Source: Pelecanus crispus (lineage: Eukaryota > Chordata > Aves > Pelecaniformes > Pelecanidae). From it: DNA of 64,000 nucleotides. Shown one piece after another: positions 34,682 through 45,903 of this stretch. The DNA is taken from assembly GCF_030463565.1 (NCBI RefSeq), contig NC_134675.1, forward strand, positions 12,173,862 to 12,237,861. The letters run 5' to 3'. Under the pieces are notes generated by a model that was not told where the DNA came from, made no database searches, and was given only the letters and a program-made list of their open reading frames with translations. The translations under genes and the position numbers were made by a program. Positions within the stretch are counted from its first letter, which is position 1. The number at the start of each line of letters is the position of its first letter.

Positions 34682-35188
34682 ACTTCCTGGGGTGCAGGTC
34701 CTGGCAGGAGGACATGGCCCTCAGGCTGCAAGGATGGAGGGGAAGGTACAGCTCTTGCTGTGCCCTGGGTTTGGGGGTGAAAAAGCAAAAGCAAACCCCT
34801 GAACAACCCCATGCACAGGGTGGGAGATTAAATGCCTAGAAAAGGATGTGGGGGGGCAAGAGCCAGCAGTGGGCGTCCTCATTGGGTGTATCGAGCACCT
34901 GTTTGATGGCAGCCTGGTCTGGGGACTGGGGGCAGTGGTGGGAGGAGAGGATGAGCTTCAACCTGGCACAGAGGCAACAGGTGCTGTGAGAGCAGCGGTG
35001 GGGGCAGAAGCGAGCCCGCGGCAAGCACAGTCTCTCGGCCAGCTTCATCTCCTCCCTCACCCACCAGTCCGAGCTGCATCCCAACCTGCCCACTCTGGAG
35101 ATGCTTTGGAGACCTCCCAGTTGGAGCAAGAGGTTTTCTGGGAGGTGCCCACGTCCCACAGGGCAAAAGGCCCATCCTGGTGCCAGGT
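34682..35188. other. Interval between LTR elements, no gene recognised
   Basis: A minus-strand frame (35159-34836) ending LSSHHCPQSPDQAAIKQVLD has a possible acceptor at the start of that segment (tgccag before LKLILSSHH). It could be the last exon of something lost. I cannot assign it and treat it as non-coding for now. Confidence 0.3.
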
Positions 35189-35241
35189 GCTTTGATGTTC
35201 TTCAGTGGCCCGACTCATGGGTACATGAGCATCTACGCGAC
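35189..35241 (-). mobile_element. Small ERVL pol (RNase H) fragment next to the ERVL
   Basis: These 53 bases match, in reverse, the RNase H region at about 40805-40860 of the neighbouring ERVL (both read VLQ.PDSWVHEHL on the minus strand). The full ERVL therefore abuts a remnant of an older, oppositely oriented copy. Confidence 0.7.
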
Positions 35242-35817
35242 TGTCCTGGTTTTGGCTGGGATAGAGTTAATTTTCTTCCTAGTAGCAGGCATAGTGCTGT
35301 GTTTTGGATTTAGGATGAGAATAATGCTGATAACACACTGATGTTTTAGTTGTTGCTAAGTACTGCTTATGCTAGTCAAGGACTTTTCAGCTTCCCATGC
35401 TCTGCCAGGTGCACAAGAACCTGGGAGGGGGCACAGCCAGGATAGTTGATCCAAACTGACCAAAGGGCTATTCCATACCATATGACGTCATGCTCAGTAT
35501 ATAAACTGGGGGAGGGTTGGCTGGGGAGCAGCGACCGCTGCTCGGGAACTGTCTGGGTATCGGTCGGCGGGTGGTGAGCAATTGCTTTGCAATTTGCATC
35601 ACTTGCTTTGTATATTATTATTACTATTATTATTATATTGTTATTATTATCATTATTATTTTACTTTATTTCAATTATTAAACTGTTCTTATCTCAACCC
35701 AGGAGTTTTTCTCACTCTTACTCTTCCGATTCTCTCCCCCATCCCACTGGGGCAGGGGTAGTGAGTGAACGAGCGGCTGTGTGGTACTTAGTTGCTGGCT
35801 GGGGCTAAACCACGACA
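35242..35817 (+). repeat. 5' LTR of the ERVL
   Basis: It runs from TGTCCTGG to CACGACA. It holds TGACGTCA and TATATAAA about 15 bases apart and a TTA/ATT microsatellite near 35615-35670. Confidence 0.9.
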
Positions 35818-38177
35818 GGCCTTTTTGGCACCCAACGTGGGGCTCGAAGGGTTTAAGATAATAATAGATTAACCAGAGTGTATTAAGGAATCTGTTAACA
35901 GTTGCCAGTCACAATATTAGTTCATCTGATCTGCACCATGCTCCTTTTTTTTTGCAGTACATGTTAAAGTTTGGTGTTGGTTTGTGCAGTGTGCTATGCT
36001 CTGCAGTGATTAATGATCTTTTTCTTGGGAGGTTCCTTATCAAAACACGGACCTTGAGCATTATTTGGTATCTGGGGTTTGTGCTGAAGCCATTACTGTA
36101 GTTGGGGTACCACCTCATGGAGAGAATTAGCAATTATACCTCTTCCTCTGAGAGCTTTGTTGTGGAGGAAATACAGAATAGTACCTTTGCTACCTTCTTC
36201 CATGATGTTTCCTCCTTCATTACAACAACTTTTCAGTATCTTGAACATCCTTGGGTAGTTAAGATACTTCTATTGATACGTTTTGGGAATACTGTTTCGG
36301 TTTTGACAAAGGTTAGTAAGCAATTTAAGAATATCATCCAGAGATCTACCCCAAGGCTGGATAGTTATGAGTGGCAGGGTGTGTGGGATAGTATGGGCAA
36401 GTACCTAGGGCAGTGGGCACCTCCAGTGTTTTGGAACTTCACTCCTGAACAAGTGCAGAATCCTGAAGAACTAGTAAAGTATTTGGAAAAAGTATGTTGT
36501 CACCCTGGCAACTCCAGAGAGACACAAATCATTACAACATGCAGGGGGCTGGCCCATGCCTACCGAGCCCTGTTCAACACTATTCACTACCCTCAGGTGA
36601 AAGAGAAGGTCTCTGGATCTGATGACAAAATGACAGGCACTGCAGCTACTCCAACCTCGGCCACAGGCACTGCAGCCACTCCAACCCCGGTGACAGGCAC
36701 TGTGGCTAAACCAGAGAACCAACCCGCGCCAGTATCAGTTGCCCCTATACACAAGAAAAAAATACACGAGGAAATCAGCTCATTTAGTAAGGGATGAAGA
36801 TGAACCAGGGCCATCACGGGAACCAGAGGAGGAAGAGGCAGAACCCATAAATTGGATGGTAACCACCTGATCCCTATCCCTGAGTGAGCTGTGAGATATG
36901 CGAAAAGATTTCAGTTGTCATCCAGGCGAGCACATCATCACCTGGCTGCTCCGATGCTGGGATAATGGGGCCAGTAGCCTGGATTTAGAGGGTAAGGAAG
37001 CCAAGCAGCTGGGATCCCTTTCTAGGGAAGGGGGCATTGACAAAGCAATTGGAAAAGGGGCAGAAACCCTCAGCCTCTGGAGGCAACTTCTGTCAAGCGT
37101 GAAGGGAAGGTATCCCTTCAAGGACGATGTTATATATTGCCCAGGCAAATGGACCACCATGGAGAGAGGTATCCAGTACCTGAGGGAATTAGGCATGCTG
37201 GAGGTGATTTACAGTGACCTGAACGATGAGCAGTTACCCAAAGATCCAGATGAAGTCAGGTGCACACGACCCATATGGCGGAAGGTGGTACATAGCACAC
37301 AAGCATCGTATGCCAACTCGTTGGCAATACTAGCCTGGAAAGATGACGAGGCACCAACGGTGGATGAAGTGGCTGGCCGACTCCGGGAATACGAAGAAAG
37401 TATCTCTTCCTCCCTACGGGCCTGTGTCTCGGCTGTGGAAAAACTGTCAGAAAAACTGTCTGAAAAACTGTCCCGAGAGTTCCAGCAACTCAAAGAGGAT
37501 ATGACCTACTTCGCACCTGTACGGACCAGTATCTCAGCCATTAGGAGTCAACGTCCTTATGCTCAAGAGAGAGGATATAGTGGATACACACCAAGGGGCA
37601 CCCTGTGGTTTTACCTGTGTGGAGTGATTGCTGGAGGTGACTTGGACAATAGACTTAGATTTATGTTTTCAAGAAAGGCACAGCATTTGAAGAAGCAGTC
37701 TGGGTGGTATGCATCTGGAATTGATTCCACAGGAAGTTCCCCAGGCCTGTAATCTTGGATGTCGCAACCCAGGGGAGCCTGGTGGGCTGATTCTAAGAGG
37801 AACTGCCCAGGGGGTGGAGTGGTGTGGAGACATCACGGCCAAGCCCTGTGATAAGGGAACTCGGAGGGGCACCATGGCACTGATAAGCTGCATAAGTGAT
37901 ACCCGGAGGCAACAAAGTATCATGAGGTTGACAAAATGCTGTCCTTTAGTAACCTTTACAAATTATAATGTCATTATAATACTAGAACACACTCCCATCC
38001 CAAAACTTACCCGCCTCCAAGATGAGACCACTCCTCACTGAGCCTGCGCTCTGAATTTTTCCTGCCCTATACATTTAAAGCGAAGCGAGAAAACTTTACA
38101 CCAATCGTAACAAAGTATGTATGACTAGAGTCCCTCAAGCTCCACCTAAAAGGTAAAAAATAGTATAAATTAGCCTA

Positions 38178-38700
38178 AAGAGAGAGGGGATGTTAAGGGA
38201 CGATACCATCGTGTACTACTCTGACTTCTGGGATCAGTCGACGGGCTGAGCCTCTCTTCCCTCCCCATCGGGACGCCTTTGGGTAAGAATCTAACACTTG
38301 GTTATACCAAGTGCCTCCCCGGGAAACTTAGAAACTTCTATAGAGTCACTTTTATGTCTTTTGATGCATCTGTATTGTCCAAAGCTTTGGTATTTGCATG
38401 TGCCTTGCTGTCAGTGAATTTATCGCTGGTACTCCAAAGAACCTGTGTGTCTGTTGCTTTAATAAATTGCTTTGATTTATTGGTCTAGCTGTGATAGTGG
38501 TCACTGAACGCAACCAAACGCTTTAAGTGTGGCCGTGGTAGTTCATGCAGCACGACTAGACAAAGGGTGCCTATGTTATTTGTGCATCCGTAATCATGAT
38601 AGTTCAGTGCACTGAACGCGACCGGACTTATAACGATAAATTGGGTACCTTCCAAAGCCTCTCTTGACGCAACAACCTGCGTGACCACGGAGAGGACATG
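38178..38700 (+). mobile_element. Probable LTR of another ERV nested inside the ERVL
   Basis: A polypurine stretch (aaagagagagggga, ending at 38190) is followed by TGTTAAGGGACGATACC, and an AATAAA lies at about 38460. This order, purine tract then LTR start then poly(A) signal, is that of a retroviral 3' end. The sequence is unlike the host ERVL LTR. Its right end is uncertain, and some internal sequence of the guest may extend left to about 37880. Confidence 0.5.
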
Positions 38701-41700
38701 AGGAAGAGGGATGGGAAATCTACCTCGACCCTAGAGGCATGGGTGCGTGAGTTGCAAGGAAAAACTATTACAAAAGGTGGTTCTCCCAGGAAAATTGCAG
38801 CTCCAGTTTCCAGTGAGCAGTTCCCCAGACAGAGTAAGAGGGCTGATTTTACTTCCAATCTTAATCAGCGTACCCTTGATTCACATTTACAAGGATTGAA
38901 CAACGAATACTATGACCAGTATTAGAGGGACCCTGCCTCCAGCCAGGTGGAGGAAAGGGACAACCAGGTTTACTGGACTGTGTGGATTCAATGACCTGGC
39001 ACATCAGACCCACAGGAGTAGAAGGCTCTAGTGGACACCGGTGCACAGTGTACCCTAATGCCATCAAGCTATAAAGGGGCAGAACCCATCTGTATTTCTG
39101 GAATGACAGGGGGATCCCAACAGCTAACTGTATTGGAGGCCAAAGTGAGCCTAACCGGGAATGAGTGGCAGAAGCACCCCATTGTGACTGGCCCAGATGC
39201 TCCGTGCATCCTTGGCATAGACTACCTCAGGAGAGGGTATTTCTAGGACACAAAAGGGTCTGAACGAAGTTACACCACCACTGAGTGCTTCTGTGCCAGA
39301 CATGCTAGAACTTCAATACAAACTGGAGTCAAAGGCAGCCAAGTGGTATGCCACAAGTGACATCGCTAATGCGTTTTTCTCAATCCCTTTGGCAACAGAG
39401 TGCAGGCCACAGTTTGCTTTCACTTGGACGGGTGTTCAGTACACCTGGAATCGACTGCCCCAGGGGTGGAAGCACAGCCCCACCTTTTGCCATGGACTGA
39501 TCCAGATGGCACTGGAACAGGGTGAAGCTCCAGAACATCTGCAGTATATTGATGACATCATTGTGTGGGGCAATACAGCAGAAGAAGTTTTTGAGAAGGG
39601 AAAGAAAATAGTCCAAATCCTTCTGAAGGCTGGTTTTGCCATAAACCAAAGTAAGGTCAAGGGACCTGCACAGGAGGCCCTATTTTTAGGAATAAAATGG
39701 CAAGATGGACGTCGTCAGATCCCAATGGATGTGATCAACAAAATAACAGCCATGTCCCCACCAACTAGCAAAAAGGAAACACAAGCTTTCTTAGGCGTTG
39801 TGGGTTTTTGGAGTATGCATATCCCAAATTACAGTCTGATCGTAAGCCCTCTCTATGAAGTGACCTGGAAGAAGAATGATTTCAAATGGGGCCCTGAGCA
39901 ACAACAAGCCTTTGAACAAATTAAACGGGAGATAGTTCATGCAGTAGCCCTTGGGCCAGTCCGGGCAGGGCAGGATATTAAAAATGTGCTCTACACCGCA
40001 GCCAGGGATAATGGCCCTACCTGGAGCCTCTGGCAGAAAGCACCAGGGGAGACTCGAGGTCGACCCCTAGGGTTTTGGAGTCGGGGATACAGAGGATCCG
40101 AAGCCTGCTATACTCCAACTGAGAAAGAGCTATTGGCAGCATATGAAGGGGTTCAAGCTGCTTTGAAGTGGTCGGTACTGAAGCACAGCTCCTGCTCGCA
40201 CCCCGACTGCTAGTGCTGGGCTGGATGTTCAAAGGGAGGGTCCCCTCTACACATCATGCAACTGATGCTACGTGGAGTAAGTGGGTTGCACTAATCACAC
40301 AACGGGCTCAAATAGGAAACCCCAGTCGCCCAGGAATCTTGGAAGTGATCATGGACTGGCCAGAAGGCAAAAGTTTTGGAATATCGCCAGAGGAGGACGT
40401 GATGTGTGGTGAAGAGGCCCCACTGTATAATAAATTGCCAGAAAATGAGAAGCAATATGCCCTGTTCACTGATGGGTCCTGTCGTCTTGTGGGAAAGCAT
40501 CGGAGGTGGAAAGCTGCTGTATGAAGTCCTATACGACAAGTCACAAAAAGTGCTGAAGGAGAAGGGGAGTCGAGTCAGTTTGCAGAGGTGAAAGCCATCC
40601 AGCTGGCTTTAGATATTGCTGAAAGAGAAAAGTGGCCAGTCCTTTATCTCTATACTGACTCATGGATGGTGGCAAATGCCCTGTGGGGGTGGCTGCAGCA
40701 ATGGAAGCAGAGCAACTGGCAGCGCAGAGGCAAACCCATCTGGGCTGCTGCATTGTGGCAAGATATTGCTGCCCGGGTAGAGAACCTGGTTGCAAAAGTT
40801 CATCATGTAGATGCTCATGTACCCAAGAGTCGGGCCCTTGAAGAACATCCAAACAACCAGCAGGTGGATCAGGCTGCTAAGATTGAAGGGGCTCAGGTGG
40901 ATCTGGACTGGCAACATAAGGGTGAACTATTTATAGCTTGCTGGGCCCATGACACCTCAGGCCATCAAGGAAGAGATGCAACATATAGATGGACTTGTGA
41001 TCGAGGGGTGGACTTAACTATGGACAGTATTGCACAGGTTATCCATTAATGTGAAACATGCGCTGGAGTCAAGCAAGCCAAGCGGTTCAAGCCTCTCTGG
41101 TATGGAGAGCGATGGCTGAAATATGAATATGGGGAGGCCTGGCAGATTGATTATATCACACTCCCACAAAACCGCCAAGGCAAGCGCTATGTGCTCACCA
41201 TGGTGGAAGCAACCACCGGATGGCTGGAAACATATCCCGTGCCCCATGCCACCGCCCGGAACACCATCCTGGGCTTTGAAAAGCAAGTCCTGTGGCGACA
41301 TGGCACCCCAGAAAGAATTGAGTCAGACAATGGGACTCATTTCCGAAACAACCTCATAGACACCTGGGCCAAAGAGCATGATATTGAGTGGGTATATCAC
41401 ATCCCCTGTCATGCACCAGCCTCCGGGAAAATTGAGCGATACAATGGACTGTTAAAGACTACCCTGAGAGCAATGGGTGGTGGGACATTCAAACATTGGG
41501 ATACACATTTAGCAAAAGCCACCTGGTTAGTCAACACTAGGGAATCTGCCAATCGAGCTGGCCCTGCCCAATCAAAACTTTTACGTACTGTATAAGGAGA
41601 TAAAGTGAAAATAGCCAATGAACTGAATGGTATGATATTAATTGTTATATAATACTGTATGTCATCTCTTTTATGGTTGCTATATGCCACATCAATGGTA

Positions 41701-42031
41701 TTACATTAAGAATCGCCCAGCTTAATGAAGAATGAACTTTGATGAAACTGAGCAAAGTGCAGCAGTGTTGGAACGAGAACTGGCTTCAGCATGCAACAGT
41801 CCAATACCGCACACCACCTCTCCTGCTCTGAAAGACTGTGATGACAGATGGAACCCAAAGTCATGGACTCAATAAACTCAATTGACATTTTAGAGGGATG
41901 GTCCATAGATAAAGGGAATGATATCTGTGTGTATATATCAAGACAGGGAAAGTGGTGGTAGTTTATTAGAATGCATTGGGAAGGGTAAGACCTGTGCATG
42001 ACATAGATGGTATAGAATAAGGGGTGGATAC

Positions 42032-42587
42032 TGTCCTGGTTTCAGCTGGGATAGAGTTAATTTTCTTCCTAGTAGCAGGCATAGTGCTGTGTTTTGGATT
42101 TAGTAGGAGAATAATGCTGATAACACACTGATGTTTTAGTTGTTGCTAAGTAGTGCTTATGCTAGTCAAGGACTTTTCAGCTTCCCATGCTCTGCCAGGT
42201 GCACAAGAAACTGGGAGGGGGCACAGCCAGAATAGTTGATCCAAACTGACCAAAGGGCTATTCCATACCTTATGACGTCATGCTCAGTATATAAACTGGG
42301 CGGGGTTGGCCGGGGGGGAGTGATCGCTGCTCGGGAACTGTCTGGGTATCGGTCGTCGGGTGGTGAGCAATTGCATTGTGCATCACTTGCTTTGTATGTT
42401 ATTATTATAATATTGTTGTTATTATTAACGTTACTATCTTTATTTCAATTATTAAACTGTTCTTATCTCAACCCAGGAGTGTTTCTCACTCTTACTCCTT
42501 CAATTCTCTCCCCCATCCCATCGGGACAGGGGGAGTGAGCGAGCGGCTGTGTGGTGCTTAGTTGCTGGCTGGGGCTAAACCACAACA
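42032..42587 (+). repeat. 3' LTR of the ERVL, upstream of MSMP
   Basis: It runs from TGTCCTGG to CACAACA, with TGACGTCA at 42273-42280 and TATATAAA at 42288-42295. It points toward MSMP, whose ATG is 238 bases past its end. Confidence 0.9.
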
Positions 42588-42825
42588 CACAGCTTGTTAA
42601 AAATCTTGATCTTACCTCTTGTTTTCATGTCTTTCAAATCAGGAAATGAGTTTTACAACTTTTCCAGTGGGGCACAGCTGCTGGCCAGGGTCGTAAAGCT
42701 GAACTTCATAAATATGTCCTGTTAGGATCAGAGGAAGAGCATTAAAAAGTCGGGGAGCGGGGGAGAGAGAGAGAGAATGAAGGGAAAGGAGCAAAGGCAA
42801 TAGAGAAGCAAGGCAACCTCGGCAG

Positions 42826-44042
42826 CATGGCAAAACAGCCCAGCTCAATACCGGCCATGGTCACACGAGCACAGAAGATGGGGTGTGCTTGGCTTTGCCT
42901 GCTGCTCTCCCTCCTCCTCCAGCTGCCAGGCTCCCAGGCCAAATGCTACTTCCAGGCTAAAGGTAAGTGGGGACGTTGAGCCGGGAAGACACTGATGGGA
43001 AGAGGAGGCCTCAGCTTTCCCTAGGCTGCGTGCCTGCGAAGCATGGAAAGGACTGTGCTGAGCTCAGGAGCACAATTGTGGGCCAGTGATGAGTGAAGGA
43101 GCAGTCTATAAATCACAGAACAGCTCCCCAGGGCTCTGGCTGAGAAACAGCTCACTGGGCTGTGAAGAGCTCCTGGCAGAAGCCTGGCTGGGGCCAAGCA
43201 TGCAGGACTAGCAGCAAAGGGAGGAGGGCTGCCCATCTTTCCTCTACTGCCTCCTTCTAGGGCTGCAGAGATGCAGGCCCACGGGTGCTCATTGCTGCCA
43301 TTTCCTTTGCAGCTCTCTGCAAGTACGAGGGGAAGCAGTTCTCCCTTGGGGAGTCGTGGCTGAGCACCAACTGCCTGCTCTGCACCTGCCTGTACCCCAT
43401 CAGCGTGGGCTGCTGTGAGATGTGAGTGAGGGGCCAAGGGGCGCTGGGGGTGGGCTACTGCTGGCAATGCTGCCCTGCCATGGCACCTCTGTGCTCGCAG
43501 CAGGGAGGAGGTCATGTGGGTCTGGTGGCCACACATGCAGTGGAGCAAATGTCAGAGCCCTGAGGGCCTGCGGGGTGCCAGGCCCTGGGGGACAAGGGGC
43601 AGAGGTGGGCAGGATCCCACCATGGTGCTGAGGGTGGTGGGGTGAGTCAGGGAGCCAGGGACAGCAGGCAGCAGGGGCATCTCAGCACAGAAAGATGCCC
43701 AGATGTTCCAGGAGCTGTGGCCCAGCCTGCTCAAGCTGGCCTGGGAGACACCCCAGCCAACTGGACTGGCAGCGGAGGAAGCCACCTGGCCCTGCCAGCA
43801 GCCCCCTGGCACAAACCAGGAGGAGCTGATGGCACCGTGCCCTCTCCTGCAGCACCCAGCTCCCCATCAACTTCCCTGACTGGTGCGAGGCCCACTACGA
43901 CTCACAGACCTGCCAGATCTCAGTGGTGCAGAAAGCCAACCCCAACCTGCCCTGTGTGAAGAACATGGAGCACGAGTGGGGCTCAGCCGGCACCCCCGAG
44001 CTGCTGAGCAACAAGGTGCTGGGCATGGGGCTGAGCAGATAG
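42826..44042 (+). CDS. MSMP: MSMP, secreted microseminoprotein (PSP94/beta-microseminoprotein family)
   Basis: Three exons (42826-42962, 43313-43421, 43853-44042) join in frame to about 145 residues. A hydrophobic signal peptide ([19 protein letters not shown]) is followed directly by mature [20 protein letters not shown] and [21 protein letters not shown] and [20 protein letters not shown] follow, giving the ten-cysteine pattern of microseminoproteins. The end [13 protein letters not shown] aligns with the human EWGSANTP segment. The human protein is a secreted CCR2-binding chemoattractant. The ATG at 42826 is the first in frame and gives a normal length. A second in-frame Met at codon 18 would still leave a signal peptide. 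The gene converges with RGP1. The 3' LTR of the ERVL lies immediately upstream, so part or all of the normal promoter may have been replaced by or pushed behind LTR sequence. No break was found. Confidence 0.93.
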
Positions 44043-44909
44043 AAGCTCATCAGCACCCTGTGCCCCCCGGCATCAGCCTCCCTCCTCCAGAGCACACCTC
44101 CCGCATGCTCCAGACCTGCCCCATCCCATAGAGACATCACTGCAGCCACCTTTGAGGAAAACCACTATCCACACACTATGGTACTGAGTTAACATTTACA
44201 CCCTAGCGCTGCCACAGTATGGCTTCACTTCCACCTTCAGCTCCCTGAACCGAACCAGGGCCCCCTCCCTGTGAAACTCCCTGCACACCATGGGAATGCG
44301 GATCCTATGGGATCTCCTCCCAGGTGGGCAGGAAAGCTCCAACTACTAAAGAAAGGGCTACGGGACCAAATTAGCCTGCATCGCAGCAGTCTTGTACTCC
44401 CGCATCCTGACACAAGCTAAACAGCTCCCTCCTCCCTCTGAGATCCCCATCCCCCTGCATGGCAGCCACTGGGAGCTCATGGGGAGCATCGTGGCCCTTC
44501 ATGCCAGACCCACACACCCCAACCAGCCCCTTCTCTGCCCCAGAGCATAAGGGGCACAACCCACCTCTGGAACCACTAATGCCCCTGCTCCCACAGCTCC
44601 CTGGCACTGCAGGCCAGCCCTGGGCAACACTGCAATGGAGCCAGCCTGGGGCAGGCAGCAGAGTGCCGGGTGAGTGGGAGGAACCACTAGAAGGTATCCC
44701 CAGGAGGAGCTCAGCCTCCCCCATGCTGGCTGCCCCATCCCAGCTACAGGGGAACAGGGCATGGAGCCAGGTGCCCTGCTAGGGTTCAGGGAGCTGAAGC
44801 AATCTGCATGCACCAGGGTGGAGCCAGCCACCCTGGCAGCCTGCCCCAGCTGGTGCCATGCCTGTGTTGTGCAGTCTTGTGTAGATGTTTCTGTTCTTGC
44901 AACAAAGTT

Positions 44910-44915
44910 ATTAAA
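44910..44915 (+). terminator. Poly(A) signal ATTAAA, MSMP
   Basis: ATTAAA in agttattaaacaaa about 870 bases past the MSMP stop. The convergent RGP1 signal is about 115 bases to the right, so the 3' ends nearly meet. Confidence 0.5.
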
Positions 44916-45030
44916 CAAATAGGAGGTCTCCAGCCTGTGACTGTCGTACAGAGCAGGCTGTGTCTAGCACCGGGAATGGTGTAGGAATAAGGCTCTTTCT
45001 TTGGAAGGCTGAGTTTTGCACGTTCAGATG

Positions 45031-45036
45031 TTTATT
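45031..45036 (-). terminator. Poly(A) signal AATAAA, RGP1
   Basis: tttatt on the plus strand, about 870 bases past the RGP1 stop codon on the minus strand. Confidence 0.5.
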
Positions 45037-45903
45037 AGATTTCCATGCAAAGAGGAAAACTCTTTGAAAGGTTTGGTAGAAAAGGGGAGCTGGCTGTTGA
45101 GCAGGGAGATCTCCATCCCAGCTCCTGAATGCACAGCACGCATTCACTCCAGCTCCCCAAGGACCCCAAGACCAGCAAGATGCCTTCGCGCCCAGGAGCG
45201 CAGGCAGAGAACAGCCCAGACGCTCAGTGCTTCTCGGTTTTGGATCATTGCTATCGTGCTGCCATAGCACGCAGCCACATCCAGGACACCAGCACGTGCC
45301 AGCAGTGCAGGGCTGGCCTGCCAGGACCTACCTCCTCCGGGCGAGGGTAATGGGGGCACTGGGCTGTGCGCATGAGACATCCTTCCCAAGAGGCAGGACG
45401 TGTGCCAGGGCAAGAGAGCAGGCTCCCACCCAGGCCAGGTGGCCAGCATGCCTCACCTGGATGCCAGACCTCTCCTTGAGGGGTCTCCGCTGTAGGGGCA
45501 TGGCCTTCACCCAAGGCTGGTATGGGGCTTCACCAGAAGAGCTCCACTCTCCTTTCCCTGGGCTGGACCCTTCCCTCTTGGAAGCCCCTCATGGGGTAAA
45601 GGCATGTCAGGCCATTTCCTGGGAGGCAGATTTCCTTTCGGTGAGTGCTGAGACACACCTCCAACCCAGGCAGGAAGGGCCCAGCTCCCAGCCAAAGGCT
45701 GCAGCACAAGACACCACAGCAAGCACAGCACTCCTCCACCCACAGGCAGGACAGACTCACCTGATGCCCACCTGGGCGTCACAGACAAACCCAGGGGGAT
45801 GTTGGGGTGTGCACCCCACAGCGCGCCAGCAACAGTCCTGCCTGTCATTCCCACTGGCAGCACACGCCTGCAGCACCTCAGGCCCCTACCAGCTCTCCCC
45901 ACT

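Larger units (their letters stand above)
35242..42587 (+). mobile_element. ERVL-type endogenous retrovirus with both LTRs, no env, broken
   Basis: The element is 7.3 kb. LTRs lie at 35242-35817 and 42032-42587, with a tRNA-Lys-type primer site at 35826-35843 and a purine-rich stretch before the 3' LTR (about 42018-42028). Parts in order are gag (about 36100-37750, capsid-like), a protease remnant (about 39030-39250, with DTGA), reverse transcriptase (about 39290-40200, YIDDI), RNase H (about 40400-41050) and integrase (about 41050-41600). No envelope is seen, as usual for the ERVL class. The reading frames are interrupted in roughly half a dozen places and a piece of another LTR element is inserted between gag and protease, so it is a fossil. 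The two LTRs differ by eye at about one base in twenty, so it is neither very young nor ancient. Target duplications do not match (gcgac against cacag). Confidence 0.9.

Noticed and set aside
34836-35159. Minus-strand frame ending KQVLDTPNEDAHCWLL as the last exon of a lost gene
   Set aside because: Only one possible acceptor, no upstream exon, and no family recognised. Kept as a note only.
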